This document shows positions 1 through 8,421 of a DNA stretch of 64,000 bases, piece after piece; the first letter of the stretch is position 1, and each line of letters opens with the position of its first letter. The translations under genes and the position numbers were made by a program. Under the pieces are notes generated by a model, which was given only the letters and a program-made list of their open reading frames with translations, had not been told where the DNA came from and searched no databases. The stretch is from an uncultured Sunxiuqinia sp. (GTDB lineage: Bacteria; Bacteroidota; Bacteroidia; Bacteroidales; Prolixibacteraceae), in assembly GCF_963678245.1 (NCBI RefSeq), contig NZ_OY782767.1, positions 496,001-560,000 on the forward strand, given 5' to 3'.

Positions 1-86
1 TGCTCATCTCGCGTATATTCATCAGCTTGTGCTGATAGGTACAGCAGTCCAAAAAACAGGAATAATAGTTTAAATTTCAGTTTCAT
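1..86 (-). CDS. Secreted protein of unknown function, 5' end only (partial)
   Basis: The first 28 or so codons of a minus-strand gene run off the left edge of the window. The translation opens with two Lys, then a hydrophobic stretch rich in Leu and Phe, and ends SAQADEYTRDE. This is a typical Sec signal peptide with likely cleavage after the Ala-Gln-Ala region. The ATG (86-84) lies inside the 3' end of the preceding anti-sigma-like gene, a 17-base overlap, so the two are probably translationally coupled and belong to one sigma/anti-sigma operon. Third genes in such operons often encode secreted or envelope proteins, but nothing visible identifies this one. Confidence 0.6.
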   Translation of the reverse strand, partial: MKLKFKLLFLFFGLLYLSAQADEYTRDE

Positions 87-624
87 TATGTGTCAGTTTT
101 TGTTGTTTTACTTCCTCTAGCTTGGTAATAATTATCTTGATCACGCTAAACTTCGCCTGGTAATATTCCAGCATCGCGTTAATCACCCGTTCATCATCCG
201 GATTTGCTTTTAGTTCTTTTTGAAGTTGGTTTTGCACCTGATCGAATTCTTGTATTTCATTTTCCATCATTTGCTGGTCAGCTTCCGAAATAAATCCTTC
301 CTGATTCAGCTTGTCCCATTTGTTCAAGCTCTGGTCGATTGATGAAGTGTAATAAAATTCTACCTCGCCATATTCTTTTGAAACCGATGCTAAAGTGGCT
401 TCCTGATTTTGTTCTGGTGTAAAATACAGTCGAAGTTGATTGCCCAAAAGTAGAGCAAAGATAACAGCAGCTGCTATTTGTAAGAACAATTTTCTATTCC
501 ATTTTTTCTGATGTCTGAATTCATGATCCAATTTGGCTTCAAACCGATCAAAATGTCCTTGCGGCGCATCATCCTCAAATGCTTCTCTGTTTTCCCGAAA
601 TATTTCTTCCAGTCTATCACTCAT
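70..624 (-). CDS. Putative membrane anti-sigma factor (single-pass)
   Basis: A 184-residue protein with an acidic and basic cytoplasmic N-terminus (about residues 1-45), one hydrophobic segment (about 46-66, LFLQIAAAVIFALLLG) and a helical, Glu/Gln-rich C-terminal domain predicted to lie in the periplasm. It directly follows the ECF sigma gene with an 11-base gap, the usual place for a cognate anti-sigma factor. The N-terminal FDRFEAKL-type segment resembles small Bacteroidota sigma-regulatory proteins, but no ZAS Cys/His motif is visible. The role is therefore inferred from topology and position: it would hold the upstream sigma factor at the membrane until an envelope signal arrives. The long C-terminal helical part could sense that signal. 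Confidence 0.65.
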   Translation of the reverse strand: MSDRLEEIFRENREAFEDDAPQGHFDRFEAKLDHEFRHQKKWNRKLFLQIAAAVIFALLLGNQLRLYFTPEQNQEATLASVSKEYGEVEFYYTSSIDQSLNKWDKLNQEGFISEADQQMMENEIQEFDQVQNQLQKELKANPDDERVINAMLEYYQAKFSVIKIIITKLEEVKQQKLTHNETEI

Positions 625-635
625 TGTTTTCGGTA

Positions 636-1196
636 TTAATTAATTGAAAATACTTCATCCTTTTTTAGATAATCACGTAACTTTCTTTTGGCCCGCAACA
701 ACTGGGAACGCGATGATGAATTACTAATGTTTAGTATTTCCGAAATTTCATCATGATCGTAGCCTTCCAATAAATACAAGCTTAGCACAACACGATACCC
801 ATCCGGAAGTTGGAAAATAGCTTGCTTTATTTTTTGCACATCCACTTCTTTGATTTCCATTAGTGGATTTTCAACCACTTCCTCGTTTATGCGTTCGTCC
901 AATTCTTCGAGCTGTACTTTTCTTTTTTTTAGATAATCTAACGAACGGTTTACGACAATCTTTTTCAGCCAGGCTCCAAAACTTACCTGGCCCGAGTAAG
1001 TTTTAATTTTTCTGAAGGCACTTAAAAACGCTTCCTGCATGATGTCCTCAGCTTCTGCTTCGTTGCCCACAATTCGTAAGCTGGTGTTGTACATCGATTT
1101 ATAGTACAACTTATAAAGCTGAAACTGTGCATCACGTTCTTCCGCTTTGCAACGGTCAATCACATCTTGATGGATATTTTTATAAAGAGCTTCCAA
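636..1196 (-). CDS. ECF-type RNA polymerase sigma factor
   Basis: A 186-residue sigma-70 family protein with only regions 2 and 4. Region 2 is seen at about residues 24-90 (LYYKSMYNTSLRIVGNEAEA, then EDIMQEAFLSAFRKI), and region 4 at about 125-178 (QLPDGYRVVLSLYLLEGY, then a helix-turn-helix with ISEILNISNSSSRSQLLRAK). The length is normal for the family. It should redirect RNA polymerase to a small stress or envelope regulon, under control of the downstream single-pass membrane protein. A candidate -7 box on this strand lies at 1295-1288 (TAATTTTG), about 90 bases upstream of the start. No good -33 element is visible there. Confidence 0.93.
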   Translation of the reverse strand: MEALYKNIHQDVIDRCKAEERDAQFQLYKLYYKSMYNTSLRIVGNEAEAEDIMQEAFLSAFRKIKTYSGQVSFGAWLKKIVVNRSLDYLKKRKVQLEELDERINEEVVENPLMEIKEVDVQKIKQAIFQLPDGYRVVLSLYLLEGYDHDEISEILNISNSSSRSQLLRAKRKLRDYLKKDEVFSIN

Positions 1197-1225
1197 GTGT
1201 TTTGTTGTTTCTGATTGAAAGACGA

Positions 1226-1317
1226 TCAGTAAAACAGCTTTGTTGCATTTGAGTGAATATTTTTCTGTATTCGTTTGAACATGACAACAAAATTATGAAT
1301 TATAATAGTTTTACTGA
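1226..1317. repeat. 10-bp inverted repeat in the divergent sigma/CDF promoter region
   Basis: TCAGTAAAAC at 1226-1235 is repeated exactly in inverted orientation (GTTTTACTGA) at 1308-1317, with 72 bases between. The pair lies between two divergently transcribed genes, the ECF sigma factor and the cation diffusion facilitator. It could be a two-site operator or a chance event in AT-rich DNA. Confidence 0.35.
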
Positions 1318-1328
1318 CTGTAAGAAAT

Positions 1329-1336
1329 TAGTTTTG
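1329..1336 (+). promoter_or_regulatory. Candidate -7 promoter box of the CDF transporter gene
   Basis: TAGTTTTG fits the Bacteroidota -7 consensus TAnnTTTG and lies 19 bases before the ATG at 1356, giving a very short leader. No clear TTTG is present at the -33 distance. Confidence 0.35.
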
Positions 1337-1355
1337 TAATAAATCACAACCAATT

Positions 1356-2216
1356 ATGGGACACGACCACACACATACACACAAACGATTGAAGATTACA
1401 ATCATCCTCAATGTCGTCATTACCTTGGCACAAATAATCGGAGGTATAATTTCAGGAAGTTTAGCTTTAATATCTGACGCTCTTCATAATTTAAGCGATG
1501 GTTTTGCTGTTGCGCTGGCTTATATTGCCGATCGCTTGGGCAATAAGGAAAAAACAGCTAAAAGTACGTTTGGGTATAAACGTGCTGAGATTCTGGCTGC
1601 CTTTATCAACGCCTTGATTCTGATTGCTATTTCATTTTACCTGATGGTTGAAGCTGTAAAACGTTATATTGATCCACAAGTAATTGACTTTAGATGGATG
1701 TTGTGGCTTGGACTTTTGGGGGTTGTTGCAAATGGATTTTCGGTTTTTTTATTGCACGGAGATCAGCATCATAGCTTGAATATAAAAGCAGCTTATCTGC
1801 ATTTGATGGGCGATGCCTTAACTTCCCTAGCAGTTATTGCAGGAGCGATATGTATCTGGCAATGGAACTGGGATTGGATTGATCCAACAGTGACTTTATT
1901 AATTAGTTTTTACCTGTTGTTTCACACTTATAAGCTATTAAAAGAATCAACTGAAATACTGATGCAATTTGCGCCACCCAACATTCTTCCCGAAGAAGTT
2001 GCTAAAAGGCTTTCGAAGCATCAATTGGTCAGCCAAATATACCATATTCATATTTGGCGATTAACCGATAAAACAGTTCACTTTGAAGCGCATGTGGTTT
2101 TAACTAACGATCAGAAAATATCGGAAACAAAACTGGTGAACGAAGATCTGTTCAAAATTCTCAAAGAGGAGTTTAATATTCAGCATATTACCTTGCAGTT
2201 TGAATGTGACGGATAG
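1356..2216 (+). CDS. Cation diffusion facilitator (Zn/Co/Cd-type metal exporter)
   Basis: A 286-residue inner-membrane antiporter that exports divalent metal (Zn, Cd, Co) from the cytoplasm in exchange for protons. It has a short His-rich N-terminus (GHDHTHTH), about six membrane segments and a C-terminal cytoplasmic domain. The two metal-site motifs are intact: H44-x3-D48 in TM2 (DALHNLSD) and H149-x3-D153 in TM5 (HLMGDALTS). The HxxxD pattern in TM2 is the zinc-type arrangement. The C-terminal domain (about 205-286) has the expected IYHIHIWRLT and HFEAHVVL strands of the dimerising metal-sensor fold. It stands alone on the plus strand, diverging from the sigma operon. Confidence 0.95.
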   Translation: MGHDHTHTHKRLKITIILNVVITLAQIIGGIISGSLALISDALHNLSDGFAVALAYIADRLGNKEKTAKSTFGYKRAEILAAFINALILIAISFYLMVEAVKRYIDPQVIDFRWMLWLGLLGVVANGFSVFLLHGDQHHSLNIKAAYLHLMGDALTSLAVIAGAICIWQWNWDWIDPTVTLLISFYLLFHTYKLLKESTEILMQFAPPNILPEEVAKRLSKHQLVSQIYHIHIWRLTDKTVHFEAHVVLTNDQKISETKLVNEDLFKILKEEFNIQHITLQFECDG

Positions 2217-2330
2217 AGAAACGTACTTGCATTTTTCAATATGACTTTCCGTATTTCTTTATTGTTGAAAGTCTTGCTTATTTTACATCTTATCACAATA
2301 AGGCTATATGCCGAAGGTGTTAAAACCTAT

Positions 2331-2350
2331 ACTCCCGCTTCGGTGGGAGT
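2331..2350 (+). terminator. Probable terminator of the CDF gene (UUCG tetraloop hairpin)
   Basis: ACTCCCGC and GTGGGAGT form an 8-bp stem with one G-U pair around a TTCG loop. It is followed by TGTTTATTTTAT, a T-rich but not continuous tail. It lies about 115 bases after the CDF stop codon. Confidence 0.5.
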
Positions 2351-2425
2351 TGTTTATTTTATAGCGTTTTCCCCGTCTCTCCAAGCTTGTTATTTTTTGT
2401 GTATTCGGTTATTGCGCTTTGCGCC

Positions 2426-2458
2426 TATTAAAGTAGTGTTTTGTTCACTACTTTAATA
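2426..2458. repeat. 13-bp perfect hairpin upstream of dinB
   Basis: TATTAAAGTAGTG (2426-2438) and CACTACTTTAATA (2446-2458) are exact inverted copies around a 7-base loop. No T-run follows on the plus strand; on the minus strand only ATT-rich sequence is present. It may be a protein-binding site or an RNA hairpin. It lies 134 bases upstream of the dinB -7 box. Confidence 0.55.
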
Positions 2459-2591
2459 AAAATATGGTCTTAAGTTCATGAATTAAGCGTTTTTCAGGAT
2501 AAACACTGCTATTTCTCATAGGAACTAAATAGTTATGATTAGTAGTCGTTGCGAAAAGTGAATGGATATGACAATTTTTAACGAATTTATC

Positions 2592-2599
2592 TACATTTG
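2592..2599 (+). promoter_or_regulatory. Candidate -7 promoter box of dinB
   Basis: TACATTTG matches TAnnTTTG exactly and lies 44 bases before the dinB ATG. The -33 region is only T-rich (around 2575-2579). The same TACATTTG box precedes the sulfur leader at 14825. Confidence 0.45.
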
Positions 2600-2643
2600 A
2601 ACTACAGAAAATTGCGTTTTAATCGTTCGCTTGTCGTTTAGTT

Positions 2644-3717
2644 ATGGAAACCTCTCAACGAAAAATTATACATATTGATATGGATGCTTTTTATGCATCG
2701 GTTGAGCAACGGGATGATCCTGATTTAAAAGGAAAGCCGGTTGTTGTGGGAGGCGATAGTACGCGGGGTGTTATTGCTGCTGCCAGTTATGAAGCGCGAC
2801 GCTATGGGGTGCGCTCGGCAATGTCGTCGGTTTTAGCAAAGCGTAAATGCCCTGATTTAATTTTTGTGCGGGGCAATTTTGACAAGTACAAAGCGGTGAG
2901 TCAGCAAATTCGTGATATCTTTTTTGAATATACCGATCTGGTGGAGCCTTTATCGTTAGATGAAGCCTTTCTTGATGTCACTTTTGCGAAGAAAGGAAAA
3001 CCATCGGCGACACTTATTGCCCGGGAGATTAAAAAGCGAATTAAAGAGGAAACGAACTTGACAGCTTCGGCTGGGGTCTCTTATTGCAAGTTTTTGGCTA
3101 AGATTGCTTCTGACGAAAACAAGCCGGATGGTATCTTTGTGATTACGGCTGAGGAAGCGGTGCCTTTTATCGAACAGCTGGAGGTTCGTAAGTTTTTTGG
3201 AGTTGGCAAGGTTACCGCGAAGAAAATGAATAATCAGGGCATTTATTTTGGTGCTGACTTAAAGCAGTTTGAGCTTCAGGAGCTGATTCGTCAGTTTGGT
3301 AAATCGGGTGCCTACTATTACAACATTGTACGGGGAATTGACGAGCGGCCGGTTGTTGCCACCCGTGAGCGAAAATCCTTAGGCACCGAGCGCACTTTTG
3401 GTCACGATTATTATTTGTTGAGGGATCTGGCTGAGCAGCTCGAAAAAATAGAAAGTGAGGTTTGGAATCGGCTTCAGCGAGCTAACATGCGAGGTAAAAC
3501 GTTAACCTTGAAAGTGAAATTCGCAGATTTCGAACAAATTACACGAAGCAAAACGCTTGATCGAAATATTGATTCTTTGACATTATTGCACCAACATGCT
3601 TTTCAGCTTTTAAAGCAAGAAGAACCTTTTATCAAAGCAGTCAGGTTACTTGGAGTAACCATTTCGAATTTTGAAGAACCCAAAAGGGGAGCTGTTCAAC
3701 TAACTATTGATTTTTAG
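2644..3717 (+). CDS. dinB: DNA polymerase IV (Y-family translesion polymerase)
   Basis: A 357-residue Y-family polymerase, close to the usual 350 residues, that copies past damaged bases with low fidelity. The N-terminal palm motif IIHIDMDAFYASVEQRDDP carries the first catalytic Asp residues (D12 and neighbours). The second catalytic cluster is SLDEAFLDVT at about residues 101-110. The steric and fingers segments (GVIAAASYEARRYGVRSAM) and the helix-hairpin-helix thumb (FFGVGKVTAKKMNNQGI) are present, and the little-finger domain runs to the end. No LexA-type operator was recognised upstream. The gene converges with the histidine kinase gene with only two bases between their stop codons. Confidence 0.96.
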   Translation: METSQRKIIHIDMDAFYASVEQRDDPDLKGKPVVVGGDSTRGVIAAASYEARRYGVRSAMSSVLAKRKCPDLIFVRGNFDKYKAVSQQIRDIFFEYTDLVEPLSLDEAFLDVTFAKKGKPSATLIAREIKKRIKEETNLTASAGVSYCKFLAKIASDENKPDGIFVITAEEAVPFIEQLEVRKFFGVGKVTAKKMNNQGIYFGADLKQFELQELIRQFGKSGAYYYNIVRGIDERPVVATRERKSLGTERTFGHDYYLLRDLAEQLEKIESEVWNRLQRANMRGKTLTLKVKFADFEQITRSKTLDRNIDSLTLLHQHAFQLLKQEEPFIKAVRLLGVTISNFEEPKRGAVQLTIDF

Positions 3718-3719
3718 GT

Positions 3720-6700
3720 TCATTGTTTGTTGAAAATTGCATTTGGCAGTTTAAAGTAGAACGTTGATCCTTGTTCTACTTCTGATTCGATCCATATCTC
3801 TCCCCTCAATAAATCGCAAATTTCCTTACATATTGCGAGTCCTAAGCCTACACCTTCATATTTTCGCGTACTGGTGTCGTCTATCTGCCGAAAGCGTTCA
3901 AAAATTAACTCTTGTTTATCTTTTGGAATTCCAATCCCGGTGTCTTTTACAAAAAAGATAAGATCCTTTCCATCAATTTTGCAGCTCATGGTAATACTTC
4001 CACTGTCAGTATATTTTACCGCATTGTTTAACAGGTTTGTTAATAACTGGGTTAGCTTTGTTTTATCCGCTTGAATTTGTAGCATGGAGTACCGCTTAAC
4101 ACAGTCATCAAACCGGGCTTCGATATGATTTTTATCTTTTTTGCTTAATTCACTTTCAAGGTAAAATCGTAATGATTTATAAAGGTCAGCCAGCGTAAAT
4201 AACTCTATTCGACGTGGAGCTTGTTTCGATTGTAGCATTGTTAGGTGAAAAATGGACTCAATAATTGAAAGTAGGTGGCTGCCACTATCAAAAATAATTT
4301 TTGCCATTTCAATCATTTCGCTTTTACTAATGGTTCCATCCATTAACTGACTAAATCCAATGATTGCATTTAGAGGAGTGCGCAATTCGTGAGACATCGT
4401 TGCCAAAAAAGCTGATTTTAAATGATCTGCTTGTTCTGCCTTTTCTTTGGCATTAATTAGCTGGATTTCTGTTTCTTTTTGCTCCGTTATATTAATGCCA
4501 ATTCCTCTTGCTCCAATAATTTCATTATTTTTATCATAAATCGGACGGGCAGAATTGCGTATCCAGATTAGCTCGTTGTTTTTTGTTTTTAACCGAAATT
4601 CGAAAGTAGGGATCACCTGATCGTTGATTAGATCGTTAAAGTTTACATTAATAGTGGGCAGGTCTTCGGGCAAAACAGCATCAGTAAACGGTTGCCCGAT
4701 GAATGAATTTACAGAATAGCCGCTTAAGGTTTCAAAGCTTGGACTCAAATAGCTGAAATCCCAGTTGCTATCAATTTCAAAAAAGATATCGTTGATGTTT
4801 TCAACCAGATTTTGGTATTTCTCGTGGCTACGTTTTAATTCATTGAGCGCATTAATTCTGACCGTAATATCCAAAAGCGAAGCGACAGACATTGTCGTGC
4901 CATCGATAATATGAATGCTCAGAAGGATATGGTGTTTTTTGTATTTTCGGTCAACCAGAGTGAATTCGTACTGGCTAGGGACTTTTTCTTCATTTTTCCT
5001 TCTTGTTTCATGGAAAAGCTGCATTCGTTGCAAATCTTCAGGAGAAACAAAATCTGTCCACTTCATTTTATTTTCGAGTTCGTCTTTGGAATAGCCGGTT
5101 AGCTCTTCCATTTTTTCGTTGCCCAGAAGTAGTGTTTTATCTTCATCGATAATACAGGTTGCTGTGCCGGTATTTTTAAAAATAGCTTTGTAAAGAATTT
5201 CACTTTGCTTGAGTGCATCCTCATTTTTTTTCTTCTCGGTGATGTCACGAGCAATCCCCAGCACACCAATCAGTTTTTCGGTACAATCCCGCATGGGCGT
5301 TTTTATTGTTTCTAGCAGGGCTTGGTGGTTGTCACTAGCAAAAGTGACCCATTCCAAATTCGTTTTAGGTTGATTAGCCCTCATTGCAGCTTGGTCGTTC
5401 TTTCTGAAAAAGTCAGCTAGTTCTTTATCAACAAAGTCATAATCTGTTTTACCCACAATATCTTTTTCCCTGGCACCAAAAAATTGTTCGAATTGATAGT
5501 TGCAATTCAAATAAACGCCATCGACATCCTTTAGCCAGACTAGATCAGGAATGGTTTCAATTACTGTTCGAAGGTGAATCCGTTCATTATTTATGGCTCG
5601 ACGAGTTTCCTTTTGTTGAGTGATGTCCGTCAAAACGCCAAGAATGACGGTACCTTTTGTTAGTTTGAGTATGTGGCCTGAAACAAGCGCATTTCGTACT
5701 TCTCTGCTTTTCAGACAAAAGTCGTATTCTTTATTTTTAACTGATCCGTCTCGCATCAAGAGCCGGATATATTCTTCTCTGTTTCTTAGATCAGCCCATA
5801 AACCAAGTTCGTTTGTTGTTTTATTCAAATACTCCTCTTTCTTCCATCCGGTAATTTGTTCGAAGCTGTCGTTTGCCTCAATAATTTTTCCGTCAAGAGC
5901 CGAGGTTAATATAATTACTGTAGGACTTGATTGAAAAGCTTTCTTAAATTTTTCTTCGCTTTCCAGTAGTGCTTGTTCTGCCTTTTTTCGCTCCGTAATA
6001 TCTATTATGTATCCTTCCAGAAATTCGATCTCATTATTTTTGTTTTCAACTCCGGTTCCTTGTTCCCAGAACCACCGTTCTTTTCCGTCTTTTGTAATTA
6101 TTCGATATTCGATCGTAAAACGGCTCTTTTTCGCTATGGCTTTGTTTATTTCTTCTTCAACATTTTCTCTGTCAGCAGGATGGATGAGATTTGCATAAGA
6201 AATTTTTTTATTGTTTATTAATTCTTCTGAACGGTATCCTGTCATTTCAAAAACAGTGTCGCTAATATAAGACATCATCCAGTTTTCATCTGCCAAACAT
6301 CGGTATACAATTCCTTTCAGGTTACCGATTAAAGTTGATAACCTTCGGTTGGCTTCCATCAACTTTTTATCCATTATTCTGCGATCGGTATTATTAATAA
6401 ACGAAATCAATATCCGGTTATAATTGTGCTGACCTGGTGTGCTAATCCATTTTAGGATATAATATTTTTTCTCACCATTGGGCAGTTTAAGTGAAATTTC
6501 GGTTCTGAAGCGAGCTGCCGTTTTTTGTATTGCTGAAAGTAAATCAACTATACTTTTAAAATTTTGGGCCTGATATATTTCAAAAAGACAGCTTAACTCG
6601 TCTTGTTTCTTACCAAATATTTCCCGGCTGAAATTTGACGATTCGGTATTAAAGTTTAAGATTTTTATACTTTTTAATAACTTGATGAAGTCTGCCTGAG

Positions 6701-7010
6701 AATTACTGAAATGGTTATGCAGATCAGTAATTCCTTTCAAATTTAATTCTTGAGTTTTTAAATAGGCCGGGCTAAAGTCAATTTCCCACACTGGAATTGC
6801 TAAATCATTAAAGCTATTGGAATGGTTTAATGCGGAAGTATCGACTGTTTTTTTGGCTGTGACGGGTATCTGTGTTTCTTTTTTCAATTGCTCTAGATGC
6901 GCTCTTAGTTGTGCATTTTTCGCTTGCTCTTCCTTCAATTGATTTTTCAGATTCTCTATTTCATCTTTTTTCGCAACCAATCTTGTGTCCTGTGGGTGGT
7001 TATCTTTCAT
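3720..7010 (-). CDS. Multi-PAS sensor histidine kinase
   Basis: A 1096-residue, apparently cytoplasmic kinase without a clear membrane segment. An N-terminal coiled coil (about 10-50) precedes a divergent PAS region and about five clear PAS or PAC modules, repeatedly ending in the typical GV(L)G(I)ARDITEKK or GIGINITEQKETE linkers. The HisKA phosphoacceptor is at about residue 872 (MSHELRTPLN). The ATPase domain shows the N-box (LLNNAVKYTDSGSI), G1 (DTGIGIPKDKQ), F-box (IFERFRQID) and G2 (GVGLGLAICKEI). There is no receiver domain and no response-regulator gene nearby, so the partner is unknown. Multiple PAS domains suggest sensing of redox, oxygen or small ligands, but no cofactor is assignable. 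Confidence 0.93.
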   Translation of the reverse strand: MKDNHPQDTRLVAKKDEIENLKNQLKEEQAKNAQLRAHLEQLKKETQIPVTAKKTVDTSALNHSNSFNDLAIPVWEIDFSPAYLKTQELNLKGITDLHNHFSNSQADFIKLLKSIKILNFNTESSNFSREIFGKKQDELSCLFEIYQAQNFKSIVDLLSAIQKTAARFRTEISLKLPNGEKKYYILKWISTPGQHNYNRILISFINNTDRRIMDKKLMEANRRLSTLIGNLKGIVYRCLADENWMMSYISDTVFEMTGYRSEELINNKKISYANLIHPADRENVEEEINKAIAKKSRFTIEYRIITKDGKERWFWEQGTGVENKNNEIEFLEGYIIDITERKKAEQALLESEEKFKKAFQSSPTVIILTSALDGKIIEANDSFEQITGWKKEEYLNKTTNELGLWADLRNREEYIRLLMRDGSVKNKEYDFCLKSREVRNALVSGHILKLTKGTVILGVLTDITQQKETRRAINNERIHLRTVIETIPDLVWLKDVDGVYLNCNYQFEQFFGAREKDIVGKTDYDFVDKELADFFRKNDQAAMRANQPKTNLEWVTFASDNHQALLETIKTPMRDCTEKLIGVLGIARDITEKKKNEDALKQSEILYKAIFKNTGTATCIIDEDKTLLLGNEKMEELTGYSKDELENKMKWTDFVSPEDLQRMQLFHETRRKNEEKVPSQYEFTLVDRKYKKHHILLSIHIIDGTTMSVASLLDITVRINALNELKRSHEKYQNLVENINDIFFEIDSNWDFSYLSPSFETLSGYSVNSFIGQPFTDAVLPEDLPTINVNFNDLINDQVIPTFEFRLKTKNNELIWIRNSARPIYDKNNEIIGARGIGINITEQKETEIQLINAKEKAEQADHLKSAFLATMSHELRTPLNAIIGFSQLMDGTISKSEMIEMAKIIFDSGSHLLSIIESIFHLTMLQSKQAPRRIELFTLADLYKSLRFYLESELSKKDKNHIEARFDDCVKRYSMLQIQADKTKLTQLLTNLLNNAVKYTDSGSITMSCKIDGKDLIFFVKDTGIGIPKDKQELIFERFRQIDDTSTRKYEGVGLGLAICKEICDLLRGEIWIESEVEQGSTFYFKLPNAIFNKQ

Positions 7011-7149
7011 AATCCTTCTCCTCTTTCCTGCCGTCCCTAATGTTTCACTTTGTGGAAGCCAAATTAGAAATAAATATTTAATTATCTATAAATATATGAT
7101 ATATTATTAGTTAACTAGTGCTTATTTGGATAATGTCAAAATGATTAAA

Positions 7150-8322
7150 TTATAATTTATACGATGTGAGTCTCGCGAGTGCCTCTTCATAAGCCTGTTC
7201 TATTTCCAGATAGCTGTCAATCGTTTCGTAGTAAAAGGCCAGCTCATTGAAATACTCAATTACCGACATTTGTCCCAATCGAAGCGCTTTGTCCAAAAAA
7301 GTAACATTAGCCGCATCTTCTAAAGTTAGTTTGTATTCTTGTCGAATCTGATCTAACTCCTGTACCTGGAAATATAATTTTTCTTTTTCGTTTGTCAGAA
7401 CAGCAATTCTTGATTTCAATTGTTGGGTTTCAAAATCGGCCTGAGCTCTGGCGTGTTGGATCTTGTTTTTATTTTTCCACAAGGGAAGGGACAGTCCTGC
7501 GTGCAGTCCTCTGTAAGTGCCATCCGGCTCTTTTTCTGCTTCATAGCCAATTTCAAATTCCGGAAGCCAGTTTTGCTTCGCCAATTGGATGTTCATCTCA
7601 GCAACTTGCTGCGCCTGGCTTAAATACCGGATCTCTGGTTTTAGTTGTTGGAACTCGACTAAAATGGTTTCCACGCTAGGTAGCACTAACTCAGGTACAT
7701 TCTGGATTTTCGGATCAATGGTGTCGGTTCCCGCAAAAAGCGTCAGGTCTTTTTGGGCATTGTCAATTTCTTTTAAAAGGATTTGGTAGTTGCTTTTGAT
7801 CTTCAGGTTTTGAATTTTTGCTTTGTTTAAATCCAGGATTGATGTGTTTCCTTTGTTGTAATTTGTTTGGTAAGATTGCAGCAGTTGCGTAGAATGTTCC
7901 AAACGTTTTTGGTACTCTTGCTTCTTTTTGAGCAGAAAAGCATAGTTATAAAATGATAGTTTGGCTTCCAGTAATTTATTCTGCCTAAAGACCTGATAAT
8001 CCAGTTCACTCAACTGACTTTGATTATTGGCCAGCTTTTTCTTAACAGAATACACGGTTGGAAACTCAAAAGCCTGACTAATTCCATACGTTGTTTTGAT
8101 GCCCATCTCGTCTTTACTTCCCGGAAAATAGCCATATTCAATCGAAGGGTTGTCAGGTGTTAATCTCATTTGGAAACCTGCTTTTTCGGCTTCCCGAAAC
8201 TGGCGTGCTGCAATCAGTTCTTGATTGTTTTGCTCAACTAGATCCAGAAATTCATCCAGCTTGGGTTGAGAAAATCCTACCAACGAAATACAGGTCAATA
8301 GTATGATATATGTAGTTTTCAT
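7150..8322 (-). CDS. TolC-family outer-membrane factor of heavy-metal efflux
   Basis: A 390-residue outer-membrane channel subunit with a signal peptide (MKTTYIILLTCISLVGFSQ) and two long alpha-helical coiled-coil halves typical of OEP/TolC proteins. It is rather short compared with the usual 410-470 residues, as is common for CzcC/CusC-like proteins of Bacteroidota. It is the last gene of the minus-strand operon with the RND pump and adaptor, which implies it forms the outer-membrane exit duct of the same tripartite efflux machine. The 99-base gap from the pump gene contains a 13-bp inverted repeat that may affect relative expression. Confidence 0.9.
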   Translation of the reverse strand: MKTTYIILLTCISLVGFSQPKLDEFLDLVEQNNQELIAARQFREAEKAGFQMRLTPDNPSIEYGYFPGSKDEMGIKTTYGISQAFEFPTVYSVKKKLANNQSQLSELDYQVFRQNKLLEAKLSFYNYAFLLKKKQEYQKRLEHSTQLLQSYQTNYNKGNTSILDLNKAKIQNLKIKSNYQILLKEIDNAQKDLTLFAGTDTIDPKIQNVPELVLPSVETILVEFQQLKPEIRYLSQAQQVAEMNIQLAKQNWLPEFEIGYEAEKEPDGTYRGLHAGLSLPLWKNKNKIQHARAQADFETQQLKSRIAVLTNEKEKLYFQVQELDQIRQEYKLTLEDAANVTFLDKALRLGQMSVIEYFNELAFYYETIDSYLEIEQAYEEALARLTSYKL

Positions 8323-8366
8323 ATAATTAAAGTTATTTATTTGTAAGGTTTCATATGGAGATCTCG

Positions 8367-8414
8367 ATGAAATTTAATCCTGTTTGTTTGTGAGAATCGC
8401 AGATTAAATTTCAT
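8367..8414. repeat. 13-bp perfect inverted repeat between the pump and TolC genes
   Basis: ATGAAATTTAATC (8367-8379) and GATTAAATTTCAT (8402-8414) are exact inverted copies separated by 22 bases. They fill the gap between the end of the RND pump gene (8422) and the start of the TolC gene (8322). No T-run follows on the minus strand, so it is not a simple terminator. It may be an mRNA stabilising hairpin or a protein-binding site. Confidence 0.55.
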
Positions 8415-8421
8415 GTGTTCG

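Larger units (their letters stand above)
2217..2643. other. 427-base intergenic region with several predicted hairpins
   Basis: This gap between the CDF gene and dinB has no convincing gene. It contains an inverted repeat GACTTTC/GAAAGTC (2243-2249 and 2267-2273), a UUCG-capped hairpin (2331-2350), a small GCGC-TTT-GCGC hairpin near 2414-2424, and a 13-bp perfect hairpin (2426-2458). CCGAAG near 2311 could pair instead with CTTCGG at 2338-2343, which would break the UUCG hairpin. The first part may be the 3' UTR of the CDF transcript or a small structured RNA. The last 100 bases hold the dinB promoter. Confidence 0.5.

Noticed and set aside
2241-2456. A 71-codon open frame between the CDF gene and dinB
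   Set aside because: Its composition is not protein-like, it has no family resemblance, and it runs straight through two strong hairpins. Structured RNA or untranslated sequence is more likely.
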